Below are positions 8,027-18,078 of a stretch of 64,000 nt of DNA, in pieces. Numbering within the stretch: position 1 is the stretch's first letter; each line of letters opens with the position of its first letter. The notes under the pieces are model-generated. The model made no database searches. It worked only from the letters and a program-made list of their open reading frames with translations, and had not been told where the DNA came from. Position numbers and translations under genes: made by a program. The DNA comes from Pseudoxanthomonas dokdonensis (GTDB taxonomy: Bacteria; Pseudomonadota; Gammaproteobacteria; Xanthomonadales; Xanthomonadaceae). The stretch spans positions 372,001 to 436,000 of the forward strand of contig NZ_LDJL01000011.1 in the NCBI RefSeq assembly GCF_001431405.1, read 5' to 3'.

Positions 8027-10669
8027 TCAGATGTTTTTTTCGAAGCAGGCGCGCATCGCCTCTCGCAGCGATTGCTGGCTGGCTTCGGTCAACGGCTGGT
8101 CGCCTTCGTCACTGAGCTCGAACACGTCTTCGGCGCGTTCGCCGAACGTGGCGATGCGCGCGTCATGCACGCGCAGGTGCTGCCCGCGCAGCACCTGGGC
8201 CACGTCCGACAGCAGCCCGGGACGGTCCGGGGCGACGAAATTGAACAGCGTGTGGCGGCCGTCGGCACTGCATTCGAATTCCATGCGCGGGGCGAACTTG
8301 AAGTGCTTCAACTGGCGTGGCGTGGCCCGACGCGAAGTGCGTATCTGATCCAGCGGTTGCGCCAGCACTTCGCGCAGCTTGCGCTCGACCTCAAGTGGGT
8401 TGCGCGAGGCCCAGCTGTCAGTCGGCAGCAGTTCGAAAGTATCGAAGATGGTACCGCCCGGGCCATCCAGCACGCGTGCCTGGTGGATGCCGTAGCCCAT
8501 CCGGTCCAGGGTCGCGACGATGGCGGCGAACAGACCATCGCGATCCGGTGAATGCACGAATACCTCGAGCGCGTCGGCATCGTCGCTGATGAGCCGGGCG
8601 CGGACCCGGGTTTCGCCCGCGCCTGCGCCATCGATGGCTTCAATCTGCCAGGCCAGCTGTTCGGGACGGAACCGCAGGAAGCTGTCCTCCGGCATCGCCT
8701 CGCACAGTGCCTCGGCGGTCTGCGCATCGTAACCATGCAGATCCAGCAACAGCCGTACCGACTCGCGCGCCTCGGCCTGGCGCTCTTCGGCCAGCACCGG
8801 GTGCGACAAGCCTTCGCGCAGGACCCGGCGGGCGGCGAAGTAAAGATCGGCCAGCAGCCGGTCTTTCCAGGCATTCCACAGTTTCGGGCTGGTGCCGGCG
8901 ATGTCGGCACAGGTCAGCAGGTACAGATAATCCAGGTGCTCGCGGTCCTCGACCAGGGTGGCGAAGGCGTGGATGACTTCCGGGTCGGCGATGTCCTGTT
9001 TCTGCGCGGTCACCGACATCCGCAGGTGCTGCTCGACCAGCCAGGCCACCAGCCGGGTATCGGCATCGCTGAGCGCATGGGCGGCGCAGAATTCGCGTGC
9101 ATCGACCGCGCCGAGTTCGGAATGATCGCCACCGCGGCCCTTGGCGATGTCATGGAACAGGCCCGCCAGCAACAGCAGCTCCGGCTTGCGCAGCCGCGGC
9201 CAGACTTCGTGGGCGATGGAGAAGCGCTCGTCGGCACGTCCGGAGGCGAAGGCAGCGATATTGCGCAACACCATCAAGGTGTGTTGATCGACGGTATAGA
9301 CATGGAACAGATCGAACTGCATCCGCCCGGACACCCGCGCGAACGCCGGAATCCACTGTCCCAGCACCCCGAGCCGGGCCATCCGGGTCAGTGATTCGAC
9401 CGCGCGCGGACCGCGCAGCAGGGCCATGAAGGCGCCGCGTTGCTGTGGCGTCGACGCGTTGTAGGCAGGCAACGTGGCCAGCGCTTCGGCCAACGCCCGC
9501 GCAGTGCGCGAATGCAGGCCGCGGATCTGCGGGTTGCCAGCCCAGGTTTCGAACAGGGCGAATACCTGGCTGATGTCGCCATTGGGCCATTGGCGGTCGC
9601 GCGCGGCCAGATAACCGCGGCGCGAGGCAAACGCGTCGTTGAGCGGAGTCGGTAGCGCTTCGCCGTCGAACTGTTCCTCGAAGCGCTGCAGCAGCCTATC
9701 GCTGATCCGGCGTACCACCGCCGCGCTGCGGTAGAAGCCCTGCATCATTTTCTCGACCGCCAGGCTTTCGGCGTCGTCGACGAAACCCAGGCGCTGGGCC
9801 AGGGTCTTCTGGTAATCGAAACTCAGCCGTTCCTCGGGCCGGCCAGCGACCCGGTGCAGTCCATAGCGCAGGCGTCCCAGCGCCTTGCGTTCACGCGCCA
9901 GCGCGGCTGCCTCGTCCTGGCCCAGTTGTTCCATCCCGACCAGGGGTTCCAGATCGCGCACGCCAAAGGTACGCAGCGCCATCCAGCCGAGCGTGTGCAG
10001 GTCGCGCAGGCCGCCCGGACCGTCCTTGATGTTGGGTTCGAGATTGTCGGAGGTATCGCCGAAGCGGGCATGCCGGATTCGCAATTCTTCGCGCTTGGCA
10101 ACGAAGAAATCACGCGGCGGCCATACCCGGGCCGGTGAGATCGCATCGATCAGTACGGCTTCGTCATGCTCGTCGGCGACCAGCGGCCGTGCCTCGATCA
10201 AAGCGGTCAGCACGGTCTGTTCGGCGCTGGCGGCTTCGCTGCATTGGCGCGGCGAACGCACCGCGTGGCTGATCGGCAGGCCGACATCCCACAGCACCGC
10301 GAAGAATCGCGCCAACGCGTCATGGTGTTCACGCTGCTGCTCGATCTCGGCCATCACCAGCAGGTCGACGTCCGAGGCCGGGAACAGTTCGCCGCGTCCA
10401 TAGCCGCCAACCGCGAACAGCGCCATGTTGCTGGCCTCTGGCACGCAGCGCAGCCAGGCTTCCTTCAGCAACTGGTCCACGGCGCGGGCGCGCAGGGCCA
10501 GCACCCGGTCCATGTCGAAACCATGGTCGAAGCGCTTGTCCAGGCGCGCGTCGGTATGCGCCAGCAGGGTCCGCGCCGCCGCCGCCCAGGCGACATCATC
10601 AGCCGCCTCCGGGCCGATATCCGGCCACCGCGCAAGCGTCTCGTGGGCGGCGGTGGCGGCTTCACTCAC
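8027..10669 (-). CDS. glnD: PII uridylyltransferase / uridylyl-removing enzyme
   Basis: GlnD senses glutamine and adds or removes UMP on PII proteins to set nitrogen assimilation. All domains of the 880-residue protein are recognisable: nucleotidyltransferase ([13 protein letters not shown] and SDVDLL, residues ~85-105), GlnD helical region, HD hydrolase domain ([16 protein letters not shown] near residue 505) and two C-terminal ACT domains (residues ~690-875). It starts at GTG, 10 bp after the map stop, so map and glnD are co-transcribed. Proximity to asnB and dapDE groups nitrogen-related genes, but that order is also standard in Xanthomonas relatives. Confidence 0.97.
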   Translation of the reverse strand: MSEAATAAHETLARWPDIGPEAADDVAWAAAARTLLAHTDARLDKRFDHGFDMDRVLALRARAVDQLLKEAWLRCVPEASNMALFAVGGYGRGELFPASDVDLLVMAEIEQQREHHDALARFFAVLWDVGLPISHAVRSPRQCSEAASAEQTVLTALIEARPLVADEHDEAVLIDAISPARVWPPRDFFVAKREELRIRHARFGDTSDNLEPNIKDGPGGLRDLHTLGWMALRTFGVRDLEPLVGMEQLGQDEAAALARERKALGRLRYGLHRVAGRPEERLSFDYQKTLAQRLGFVDDAESLAVEKMMQGFYRSAAVVRRISDRLLQRFEEQFDGEALPTPLNDAFASRRGYLAARDRQWPNGDISQVFALFETWAGNPQIRGLHSRTARALAEALATLPAYNASTPQQRGAFMALLRGPRAVESLTRMARLGVLGQWIPAFARVSGRMQFDLFHVYTVDQHTLMVLRNIAAFASGRADERFSIAHEVWPRLRKPELLLLAGLFHDIAKGRGGDHSELGAVDAREFCAAHALSDADTRLVAWLVEQHLRMSVTAQKQDIADPEVIHAFATLVEDREHLDYLYLLTCADIAGTSPKLWNAWKDRLLADLYFAARRVLREGLSHPVLAEERQAEARESVRLLLDLHGYDAQTAEALCEAMPEDSFLRFRPEQLAWQIEAIDGAGAGETRVRARLISDDADALEVFVHSPDRDGLFAAIVATLDRMGYGIHQARVLDGPGGTIFDTFELLPTDSWASRNPLEVERKLREVLAQPLDQIRTSRRATPRQLKHFKFAPRMEFECSADGRHTLFNFVAPDRPGLLSDVAQVLRGQHLRVHDARIATFGERAEDVFELSDEGDQPLTEASQQSLREAMRACFEKNI

Positions 10670-10679
10670 GCGGGGTGGC

Positions 10680-11474
10680 TCACAGGTCGTTGTCGTCGCC
10701 GGGGACGCGGGTCAGGATTTCCACGCCGTCAGCGGTCACCGCGACCGTGTGCTCCCACTGCGCGGACAACTTGCGGTCCTTGGTCACCACGGTCCAAGCA
10801 TCGGGCAGCAGCCGGGTATGGCGGGTGCCTTCGTTGATCATCGGCTCGATGGTGAAGGTCATCCCTTCCTTCAGCACCAGGCCGTCGCCGGCGCGGCCGT
10901 AATGCAGCACCTGCGGCTCATCGTGATAGACCTTGCCGATGCCGTGGCCGCAGTATTCGCGGACCACCGAGAAGCGCTCGCCTTCGGCATACGACTGGAT
11001 GGCGTGGCCGATGTCGCCCAGGGTGGCGCCGGGCTTGACCGCGCGGATACCGCGGAACATCGCTTCGCGGGTGGTTTCCACCAGCCGCTTGGCCATCACC
11101 GAGGGCGTGCCGACGTAATACATGCGGCTGGTATCGCCATGCCAGCCATCCTTGATCACGGTGACATCGATATTGAGGATGTCGCCATCCTTCAGCACCT
11201 TGCCCTCGCTGGGCATGCCGTGGCAGATGACGTTGTTGACCGAGGTGCAGACAGTGAACGGGAACGGGATACGCCCGTGGCCGCCGCCATAGCCGACGTT
11301 GGCGGGAATGGCCTGCTGCACGTTGACGATATGATCGTGGCAGATGCGGTCCAGTTCAGCGGTGGTCACGCCGGGTTTGACGTACGGCGCCACCACTTGC
11401 AGCACCTCGGCCGCCAGCCGGCCGGCGACGCGCATCTTCTCCAGTTCTTGCGGGGTCTTGAGATTGATAGGCAT
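10680..11474 (-). CDS. map: Type I methionine aminopeptidase
   Basis: Map removes the initiator Met from nascent proteins at the ribosome. The 264-residue pita-bread fold enzyme has its metal ligands: the Asp pair in [18 protein letters not shown], His in EYCGHGIG, Glu in TFTIEPM and Glu in AQWEHTV. It starts at [15 protein letters not shown]. It is divergent from rpsB, as in most proteobacteria, with a 402-bp shared upstream region. Confidence 0.97.
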   Translation of the reverse strand: MPINLKTPQELEKMRVAGRLAAEVLQVVAPYVKPGVTTAELDRICHDHIVNVQQAIPANVGYGGGHGRIPFPFTVCTSVNNVICHGMPSEGKVLKDGDILNIDVTVIKDGWHGDTSRMYYVGTPSVMAKRLVETTREAMFRGIRAVKPGATLGDIGHAIQSYAEGERFSVVREYCGHGIGKVYHDEPQVLHYGRAGDGLVLKEGMTFTIEPMINEGTRHTRLLPDAWTVVTKDRKLSAQWEHTVAVTADGVEILTRVPGDDNDL

Positions 11475-11876
11475 GCCGCATTATCGCTCATTCCGGGGCC
11501 GGCATCCCAGCACCGGCGGCGCCCGTGCCGGTGCGCCGGGTCCGGCCAGTGCTGCGCTGGCGGCGCCCGCCCCCGGCAACCCGCAGCCACTGGCAACTTG
11601 CCGGGGCCGGCCGAAACCGCTATGATCCGCGGGCTTTGTCGGGCCTTGGCCTGTCAAGCGCGCCCACGCCGGGCGACACCGGCGAATCCACACTCGCAGC
11701 ATCATCCCGTGCCGGGGTGCCCAGGAAAGGCCGCAATCGCGGCCGTTCACCGGGTTCGGTCACGGAAGCTGCGGGGAGGCCCAACCCCGGAACCTTGTCC
11801 ATTCGGCGGCTTACGCCGGCTGGCATCGCCTGCAACCTCAGACCGCGGCGACCGGTTCCCCATCAGGAGTTTTGCA
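11475..11876. other. Divergent map/rpsB intergenic region with long rpsB leader
   Basis: This 402-bp gene-free stretch holds the rpsB promoter (11598-11626) and a predicted 5' leader of about 245 nt. Within the leader is a small GGCCGC-AATC-GCGGCC hairpin, and an AGGAG Shine-Dalgarno lies just before rpsB. Long structured rpsB leaders that mediate autoregulation by S2 are known in gammaproteobacteria. The first ~120 bp (11475-11597) must contain the map promoter, but I do not recognise a clear one. Confidence 0.6.
11598..11626 (+). promoter_or_regulatory. rpsB promoter (sigma-70 type)
   Basis: TTGCCG and TATGAT are separated by exactly 17 bp, a near-consensus housekeeping promoter directed towards rpsB. 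Transcription would start near 11633 in a GC-rich stretch, as is common for stringently controlled ribosomal protein promoters. Confidence 0.75.
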
Positions 11877-12686
11877 ATGCCCCAAGTCACCATGCGTCAG
11901 ATGCTGGAAGCCGGCGTCCACTTCGGCCACCAGACCCGCTACTGGAACCCCAAGATGGGCCCGTACATCTTCGGCGCCCGCGGCAAGATCCACATCATCA
12001 ACCTGGAAAAGACCGTTCCGCTGTTCAACGACGCGATGAACTTCATTTCCGGTGTGGCCCAGAAGCGCGGCACCATCCTGTTCGTCGGCACCAAGCGCAG
12101 CGCGCGCGAGGCGATCAAGGAAGAAGCCATCCGTTGCGGCCAGCCGTACATGACCCAGCGCTGGCTGGGCGGCACCCTGACCAACTTCGCCACCGTGAAG
12201 AAGTCGGTTGCCCGCCTGAAGGAACTGGAAGCCGCTGAAACCGACGGCACCTTCGAAAAGCTGGTCAAGCACGAAGTGCTGGGCCTGCGCCGCGAACGCG
12301 ACAAGCTGGAAGCCAGCCTCGGCGGCATCAAGGACATGAACCGTCTGCCCGACGCCCTGTTCGTGATCGACATCGGCCACGAAGACATCGCCATCAAGGA
12401 AGCCAAGAAGCTCGGCATTCCGGTGATCGCGGTCGTCGACTCCAACTACGACCCGGCCCTGGTCGATTACGCCATCCCGGGTAACGACGACGCCATCCGC
12501 GCCGTGCAGCTGTATGCCCGCGCCGCCGCCGACGCCGTGCTGGAAGGCAAGGCTGCTTCGCCGAACGCCGCCACCGTGCGCGAGGAAGAGTTTGCCGACG
12601 CCGCTGGCGAAGACGACAAGCCGCGCCGCGCACCGGCCAAGAAGGCCGCTGCCAAGAAGACCGACGAAGCCGCTGCTGCCGAATAA
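11877..12686 (+). CDS. rpsB: 30S ribosomal protein S2
   Basis: S2 is a late-binding small-subunit protein. The 269-residue product starts [19 protein letters not shown], and AGGAG lies 9 nt before the [25 protein letters not shown] and [10 protein letters not shown] are family signatures. The C-terminal ~30 residues form an Ala/Lys-rich tail ([10 protein letters not shown]), longer than in Escherichia coli. The frame is open far upstream, but the S2 N-terminus and the ribosome-binding site fix the start. Confidence 0.98.
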   Translation: MPQVTMRQMLEAGVHFGHQTRYWNPKMGPYIFGARGKIHIINLEKTVPLFNDAMNFISGVAQKRGTILFVGTKRSAREAIKEEAIRCGQPYMTQRWLGGTLTNFATVKKSVARLKELEAAETDGTFEKLVKHEVLGLRRERDKLEASLGGIKDMNRLPDALFVIDIGHEDIAIKEAKKLGIPVIAVVDSNYDPALVDYAIPGNDDAIRAVQLYARAAADAVLEGKAASPNAATVREEEFADAAGEDDKPRRAPAKKAAAKKTDEAAAAE

Positions 12687-12707
12687 GCACGCGTCATCGG
12701 CTTGCAA

Positions 12708-12735
12708 CACCGCCACGCCATGGTGCGTGGCGGTG
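12708..12735 (+). other. Strong hairpin between rpsB and tsf
   Basis: A perfect 10-bp stem CACCGCCACG / CGTGGCGGTG with an 8-nt loop occurs in the 136-bp rpsB-tsf gap. There is no T-run after it, so it is more likely a processing or pausing element, or an mRNA-stabilising stem, than a terminator. Confidence 0.7.
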
Positions 12736-12822
12736 CTTCAGCACCGCGTTGGCTGAAACCATCGGCGGTGTGTCATTGGTGGGCCGAAGCCCGCCGCAAA
12801 CGAATTCAACGAGGTATTTACC

Positions 12823-13701
12823 GTGGAAATTACTGCTTCCCTGGTCAAGGAACTGCGCGAGCGCACCGGCGCCGGCATGATGGAGTGCAAGAAGGCGCTC
12901 AGCGAAACCAACGGCGACATCGACGCGGCTGCTGAAGCGCTGCGCAAGTCGGGCCTGGCCAAGGCCGACAAGAAAGCCGACCGCGTTGCCGCCGAAGGCC
13001 GCATCGCCGTGGCCCAGGACGGCGGCAAGGCCGTGCTGGTCGAAATCAACTCCGAGACCGACTTCGTCGCCAAGGACGAGAACTTCCTGGCCTTCACCGA
13101 CGCCGTGGCCAAGGCTGCGCTGGCCTCCGGCGTGAGCGATGTCGAAGCCCTGAAGGCGGCCAAGCTGCCCAGCGGCCAGACCGTCGAGGAAGCCCGTGCC
13201 GCGGTCATCGCCAAAGTCGGTGAGAACGTGCAGGTCCGTCGCATGGTCGCCATCAACAGCGACAACAACGTGGCGGCCTACGTCCACGGTGGCCGCATTG
13301 GCGTGCTGGTCGAAGTCAAGGGTGGCGACAGCGACCTGGCCCGTGGCCTGGCCATGCACGTGGCAGCAATGAACCCGCCGCACATCAAGGCGTCCGACGT
13401 GCCGGCCGACTTCGTCGCCAAGGAAAAGGAAATCGAACTGGCCAAGATGTCCGACAAGGACAAGAACAAGCCGGCCGACATCCTCGAGAAGATCATCAGC
13501 GGCAAGATCGCCAAGATCGTCAACGAAGTCACCCTGTACGGCCAGCCGTACGTGCTGGACACCGACAAGAACGTCGAAGCGGTGCTCAAGGCCGCCGGCG
13601 CCGACGTCATCAGCAGCCAGCGTCTGGCCGTTGGCGAAGGCATCGAGAAGGTGGTCGAGGACTACGCCGCCGAAGTGATGAAGCAGGCCGGCCTGGCCTG
13701 A
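12823..13701 (+). CDS. tsf: Elongation factor Ts
   Basis: EF-Ts recycles EF-Tu-GDP. The 292-residue protein opens with [20 protein letters not shown], the diagnostic N-terminal motif, and contains [12 protein letters not shown]. The start is GTG with a GAGG ribosome-binding site 7 nt upstream. It ends just before a clear intrinsic terminator, so rpsB-tsf is a self-contained unit, and pyrH is driven separately. Confidence 0.98.
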   Translation: MEITASLVKELRERTGAGMMECKKALSETNGDIDAAAEALRKSGLAKADKKADRVAAEGRIAVAQDGGKAVLVEINSETDFVAKDENFLAFTDAVAKAALASGVSDVEALKAAKLPSGQTVEEARAAVIAKVGENVQVRRMVAINSDNNVAAYVHGGRIGVLVEVKGGDSDLARGLAMHVAAMNPPHIKASDVPADFVAKEKEIELAKMSDKDKNKPADILEKIISGKIAKIVNEVTLYGQPYVLDTDKNVEAVLKAAGADVISSQRLAVGEGIEKVVEDYAAEVMKQAGLA

Positions 13702-13725
13702 TCCCCGCTTCAACCTGCGTCACTG

Positions 13726-13755
13726 GAAAGCCGCGCTTGTCGCGGCTTTCTTTTT
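13726..13755 (+). terminator. Intrinsic terminator of rpsB-tsf
   Basis: A perfect 10-bp stem GAAAGCCGCG / CGCGGCTTTC with a CTTGT loop is followed by TTTTT, 25 bp after the tsf stop. Confidence 0.95.
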
Positions 13756-13868
13756 GCCTGGCCGGCATCGGATGACGCCAGCAGCCATCCCCTGCGCACA
13801 TCAAACAACTGGACAATTGTGACGATAGGCTTAATTCTAGTTGGCTGACATTCATTTTCAGTCATTCG

Positions 13869-15353
13869 ATGCGCGCCGATATCCAAGCCCAGCTACAGCT
13901 TCCACGCAACCTGCCTTCACCACCGGGCGTGGCGCTGCGCATCCTGCAACTGGCCCAGGATCCGGACGTACAGATGGCCGCAGCGGCCGACGTCATCGCC
14001 ATGGACGCGGCCCTGAGCGCACGCATGCTGCGCATCGCCAACTCACCGCTTTACGCCAGCCGGCGGCGGGTCGACAACCTGAGCCAGGCGCTGACCCTGC
14101 TCGGCCTCAACGCCACCTTGACGCTGGCGCTGGGCTTTTCCATCGCCCAGGGCATGCGCGAGGACAGCGCGCAGCAGCAGCAACGGCTGTGGCGTGGCAA
14201 CGTCATCGCCGCGCTGGCCGCGCGCCTGCTCGGCGAGCACATGAAACTGCCACGGCTGGAAGAACTGATGCTGGCCGGCCTGCTGCAGGACATCGGCATG
14301 CTGTTGCTGCTGCGGCTGCTGCCCGAGGAATATCCGACGCTGCTGGCACAGGCACGTGATCAGGCCCACTTGCAGGCGCTGGAGCGCGAACAGCTGCAGT
14401 GCAGCCATGCCGAGCTCGGCGCGTGGCTGGCACGGGACTGGCAGTTGCCGGCGCTGCTGCAGTCGGCCATCGCCCACAGTGAGCCCGCCAGCGCCAGCAC
14501 TCCGTTCGAGGCCTGTGTCGCCACCGCCGCCTGTTTTGCCCCGTTGTGGCTGGACGACGACGGCCCACGGGCGCACGAACAGCTGCTTGAAGTCGCGCGC
14601 GATCTGCTGCAACTGGACAGCAGCGCGGTCGATGCGCTGATTACCCAGGTCGATGCGCTTCTGCCAGACATCAGCCAGATGTTCGACGTCAGCATCCCGC
14701 AGCCGCAGGCGATCGAGGCGATCATCGAACAGGCCCGCGAGCTGCTGGTGGTCCGCAACCTGATTGAAATCCAGGGCGCTGCCCGGGCCCGCCAGGATGC
14801 CGACGAGCTGGCGCTGAAAGCCCAGCAACTGGACGAGGCCGCGCGCCGGGATCCGTTGACCGGGGTATTCAATCGCAGCCAGCTGGACAAGGTGCTGTCG
14901 CAGGAGTTCGAGGCGGCGCAGCGGCATGGCCGCCCACTCAGTGTGGCGTTCGTCGATCTGGACGACTTCAAGCTGATCAACGACCGTTGGGGTCATCTGG
15001 TCGGCGATCAGGTGCTGCAGAACTTCGCCCAGCTGCTGCAGAAGAACCTACGCGGCAGCGACGTGGTCGCACGCTATGGTGGCGAGGAATTCCTGGTGGT
15101 CCTGCCCGGTACCGACGACCAGTTGGCACTCAAGGTATTGCAACGGGTCCTGCGCCAGATCGCAGGCGAACCGATGGTGAAGGTGCAGCAGCAGCCGATC
15201 CACGTGACCTTTTCGGCCGGCCTGGCGACGCAGGGCACGGTGGAGCGCTTCGCCGACGCGCAGGCGCTGCTGAAGGCGGCAGACGAAGCGTTGTACGGCG
15301 CAAAGCGCGAGGGCCGCAACCGAGTGCGCGCGGTCACCAGCGACGGACAATGA
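13869..15353 (+). CDS. HDOD-GGDEF protein (probable diguanylate cyclase)
   Basis: This is a 494-residue soluble two-domain protein. Residues ~10-210 form an HDOD domain (LPSPPGVALRILQLAQDP, SARMLRIANSPLY). Its HD-like position reads LLQDIG, so the His is lost, as usual for HDOD. A linker (~260-320) leads to a complete GGDEF domain (RRDPLTGVFNRSQL, VDLDDFKLINDRWGH, RYGGEEF). The GGEEF active site is intact. RGSD, five residues before it, is a good product-inhibition I-site, so c-di-GMP synthesis is likely. No transmembrane segment is visible. The gene stands between the tsf terminator and the pyrH promoter and is probably monocistronic. The signal sensed is unknown. Confidence 0.92.
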   Translation: MRADIQAQLQLPRNLPSPPGVALRILQLAQDPDVQMAAAADVIAMDAALSARMLRIANSPLYASRRRVDNLSQALTLLGLNATLTLALGFSIAQGMREDSAQQQQRLWRGNVIAALAARLLGEHMKLPRLEELMLAGLLQDIGMLLLLRLLPEEYPTLLAQARDQAHLQALEREQLQCSHAELGAWLARDWQLPALLQSAIAHSEPASASTPFEACVATAACFAPLWLDDDGPRAHEQLLEVARDLLQLDSSAVDALITQVDALLPDISQMFDVSIPQPQAIEAIIEQARELLVVRNLIEIQGAARARQDADELALKAQQLDEAARRDPLTGVFNRSQLDKVLSQEFEAAQRHGRPLSVAFVDLDDFKLINDRWGHLVGDQVLQNFAQLLQKNLRGSDVVARYGGEEFLVVLPGTDDQLALKVLQRVLRQIAGEPMVKVQQQPIHVTFSAGLATQGTVERFADAQALLKAADEALYGAKREGRNRVRAVTSDGQ

Positions 15354-15396
15354 CCACAGCGCAGCGCAGGTCGGCGCCACCCGCGCGCAGGCGGGA

Positions 15397-15426
15397 CTGA
15401 CGTCCATGGCGCCGCTCGGCTAGAAT
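15397..15426 (+). promoter_or_regulatory. Putative pyrH promoter
   Basis: CTGACG and TAGAAT are separated by 18 bp, 31 bp before the pyrH ATG. The -10 is good and the -35 moderate. Confidence 0.5.
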
Positions 15427-15456
15427 TGCGCCAGTCCAGCCGCCCAAGAGTCCCCC

Positions 15457-16185
15457 ATGACCGCTCCCCTCGCTTTCCGCCGCGTCCTGCTCAAACTGTC
15501 CGGCGAAGCGCTGATGGGGGACGAGGACTACGGCATCGACCCCAAGGTCATCAATCGGCTGGCCCATGAAGTCATCGAAGCCCAGCACGCCGGTGCCGAG
15601 GTGGCACTGGTGATCGGTGGCGGCAACATCTTCCGTGGCGCCGGGCTGGCCGCCGGCGGCATGGACCGGGTTACCGGCGACCAGATGGGCATGCTGGCCA
15701 CCGTCATCAATGCGCTGGCGATGCAGGATGCGCTGGAAAAACTCGGCGCCAAGGCGCGGGTGATGAGCGCCATCAAGATCAATGACGTCTGCGAGGACTA
15801 CATCCGTCGCCGCGCCATCCGCCATCTGGAAAAAGGCCGGCTGGTGATCTTCGCCGCCGGTGTCGGCAGTCCGTTCTTCACCACCGATTCGGGCGCTGCC
15901 CTGCGGGCGATCGAGATCGGCGCTGATCTGCTGTTGAAGGCGACCAAGGTCGACGGTGTCTACGACAAGGACCCGAAGAAGCACGACGACGCGGTCCGCT
16001 ACGAGAGCCTGAGCTACGACGAAGTCATCGCCCGCAACCTGCAGGTCATGGACACCGCGGCGTTTGCACTGGCCCGCGACAGCGAACTGCCGCTGCGCAT
16101 TTTCGACATGGACCAGCCGGGCATCCTGCTGCGCATCCTGCGTGGCGAGAAGATCGGCACCCTGGTGCAGGGCCGCGGCAACTGA
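15457..16185 (+). CDS. pyrH: UMP kinase
   Basis: PyrH phosphorylates UMP to UDP in pyrimidine nucleotide synthesis. The 242-residue amino acid kinase fold protein has [23 protein letters not shown] and the C-terminal GTLVQG. Its length is normal. An intrinsic terminator follows 25 bp downstream, so here pyrH is not co-transcribed with frr. A cation transporter gene lies between them. Confidence 0.98.
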   Translation: MTAPLAFRRVLLKLSGEALMGDEDYGIDPKVINRLAHEVIEAQHAGAEVALVIGGGNIFRGAGLAAGGMDRVTGDQMGMLATVINALAMQDALEKLGAKARVMSAIKINDVCEDYIRRRAIRHLEKGRLVIFAAGVGSPFFTTDSGAALRAIEIGADLLLKATKVDGVYDKDPKKHDDAVRYESLSYDEVIARNLQVMDTAAFALARDSELPLRIFDMDQPGILLRILRGEKIGTLVQGRGN

Positions 16186-16210
16186 CCGTCGGCGCCGGCG
16201 ACGCATTCGC

Positions 16211-16240
16211 AAAGGCGAATCCACGCGGTTCGCCTTTTTT
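16211..16240 (+). terminator. Intrinsic terminator of pyrH
   Basis: The stem AAAGGCGAA / TTCGCCTTT with a 9-nt loop is followed by TTT. Confidence 0.92.
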
Positions 16241-16318
16241 GTACGCCGTGTGCAGCCGGTGATCGGCTCGCGCCGGATGTAATTGTGTTCGCCAAGCGCT
16301 TCTTGCAAGCTGCCGCGC

Positions 16319-17236
16319 ATGGCCCATTCCCACGCTCATCCACCCACTGGCGCCGCCGCTTCGGCGACCCGCGTCTTCGCCATCACCACCCTGCTCAACC
16401 TGGCCTACACGGTGCTGGAGGCAGGCTACGGTTTCCATACCAATTCGCTGGCGCTGCTGTCCGATGCCCTGCACAACCTGGGTGACGTCCTCGGCCTGGG
16501 CCTGGCCTGGGGTGCGGCGGCGCTGGCACGCCGGCACCCGACCGGGCAGCACACCTATGGCTGGCGACGCGCCACCCTGCTTTCGCCACTGGCCAACGCG
16601 GTACTGCTGATGGTGTTTTCTGGCGCGCTGGGCTGGGAAGCCGTGCGCCGTTTCAGTGCCCCGCCCGGGATCCCGGCCGTACCGGTGATGGTGGTCGCGG
16701 CGATCGGCATCGCGGTCAATCTGTTCGGCGCCTGGCTGTGCCGCGACGGCCACTCGCACGATCTCAACAAGCGCGGTGCCTTCCTGCATCTGCTGGCCGA
16801 TGCGGCAGTCTCGCTGGCCGCGGTGCTGGCCGGGCTGGGCATGTGGGCATTCGGCTGGTCCTGGCTGGACCCGGCCACCGCGTTGCTGGTCGGGGTGGTG
16901 ATCGCGGTCGGCACTCTCGGCCTGCTGCGCGAGAGTTTCAACGCGGCCATGGATGCGGTCCCGGCCGGTATCGATCAGGCCGAAGTCAACGCTTTCCTGG
17001 CGGCGCTGCCAGGGGTACAGGCCGTGCATCACCTGCACGTCTGGTCACTGGGTGCCGGCGAGATTGCCCTGACCGCGCATCTGGTCCGGCCTCGCGAACA
17101 GAACGATGACGCCTTCCTCGACAGCACGGTCGAGGCGCTGGAACAGCGCTTCGGCATCAACCACCCGACCCTGCAGATCGAACGTGGCTCGGATTGCAGC
17201 CATGATCGCCACGATGCTGCGCCGCACCATGACTGA
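16319..17236 (+). CDS. Cation diffusion facilitator (heavy-metal efflux, CzcD/ZitB-like)
   Basis: This 305-residue inner-membrane transporter of the CDF family probably exports zinc, cobalt or cadmium by proton antiport. It starts MAHSHAHPPTG with a short His-rich head. About six transmembrane segments follow, including LLSDALHNLGDVLGLGLAWG (TM2) and FLHLLADAAVSLAAVLAG (TM5). TM2 supplies D-x3-N/D site residues, and TM5 carries the matching HxxxD. The C-terminal cytoplasmic domain ends in a His/Asp-rich tail (HDAAPHHD). An in-frame TTG 12 codons upstream is ignored because the ATG gives the normal family N-terminus. The metal specificity cannot be stated. Confidence 0.92.
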   Translation: MAHSHAHPPTGAAASATRVFAITTLLNLAYTVLEAGYGFHTNSLALLSDALHNLGDVLGLGLAWGAAALARRHPTGQHTYGWRRATLLSPLANAVLLMVFSGALGWEAVRRFSAPPGIPAVPVMVVAAIGIAVNLFGAWLCRDGHSHDLNKRGAFLHLLADAAVSLAAVLAGLGMWAFGWSWLDPATALLVGVVIAVGTLGLLRESFNAAMDAVPAGIDQAEVNAFLAALPGVQAVHHLHVWSLGAGEIALTAHLVRPREQNDDAFLDSTVEALEQRFGINHPTLQIERGSDCSHDRHDAAPHHD

Positions 17237-17475
17237 TCGCCATCTTCCTGTTGGCTGCAGGTAGCGCGCATACCGCCCTCCCTTCCGACGCAGGTCCCCC
17301 TGCCGACGTACTGGCTTACGGCGCTTTGTGGCCGGCCCCTTCAATGCTCGATAGCGCGTTGGAGCGCCGCCGCCGCGGCCCGCAAGGGCAAGCCGGTTGG
17401 TGCTGTCCGGCAGCGCAACCATCACCTGGCCGGCCGCAAACAGGCCTGAGCCGCTCAAGATCGCCCGCTTGCCCC

Positions 17476-17481
17476 TATAAT
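17476..17481 (+). promoter_or_regulatory. -10 element of the frr promoter
   Basis: A consensus TATAAT lies 31 bp before the frr start. No convincing -35 is seen at 16-18 bp spacing. The preceding ~235 bp (17237-17475) contain nothing else I recognise. Confidence 0.55.
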
Positions 17482-17512
17482 CGGGGATCTACGATTTGCC
17501 ATGGAACCCGTG

Positions 17513-18070
17513 ATGCTCAACGAGATCAAGAAAGACGCGCAGATGCGCATGAACAAGAGCATTGAGGCCTTGCGCCAGGACCTGACCAAGGTCCGCACCG
17601 GCCGCGCCAGCACTGCGCTGGTCGAACACCTGAAGGTCAATTACTACGGTTCGGACATGCCGTTGTCGCAGGTCGCCAGCGTGGTGGTCAGCGACGCCCG
17701 TTCGTTGACCATCACTCCCTGGGAAAAGCCGATGGTCGCCGCAGTGGAGAAGGCCATCATCTCCTCCGACCTGGGCCTGACCCCGAATACCGCCGGCACC
17801 ACCATCCGCATCAACATCCCCGCCCTGACCGAGGAACGTCGCAAGGAACTTTCCAAGCACGTCCATGGCGAAGGCGAGAATGCGAAGGTCGCGATCCGCA
17901 ACATCCGCCGCGACGCCAACCAGCAGGTCAAGGATCTGCTGAAGGAAAAGCAGATCACCGAAGACGACGAGCGCCAGGCGGCCGACGAGATCCAGAAGCT
18001 GACCGACAAGTCGATCAAGGACGTCGATGAAGTGGTCAAGGCCAAGGAACAGGAATTGATGGCGGTCTGA
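17513..18070 (+). CDS. frr: Ribosome recycling factor
   Basis: RRF splits post-termination ribosomes together with EF-G. The chosen ATG gives [20 protein letters not shown] and 185 residues, the same length as the Escherichia coli protein. An in-frame ATG 12 bp upstream would add four residues. KVRTGRAS and the C-terminal long helix are typical. uppS follows 8 bp downstream, starting the frr-uppS-cdsA-dxr unit. Confidence 0.97.
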   Translation: MLNEIKKDAQMRMNKSIEALRQDLTKVRTGRASTALVEHLKVNYYGSDMPLSQVASVVVSDARSLTITPWEKPMVAAVEKAIISSDLGLTPNTAGTTIRINIPALTEERRKELSKHVHGEGENAKVAIRNIRRDANQQVKDLLKEKQITEDDERQAADEIQKLTDKSIKDVDEVVKAKEQELMAV

Positions 18071-18078
18071 GGACTGCC

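Noticed and set aside
10425-11876. Long N-terminal extension of rpsB running antisense through map and glnD
   Set aside because: The S2 family N-terminus and an AGGAG site fix the start at 11877. The upstream part is only an open antisense frame.
17237-17475. Possible small gene or ncRNA between the cation transporter and frr
   Set aside because: No frame with a start, ribosome-binding site and conserved look, and no clear terminator hairpin, was found.
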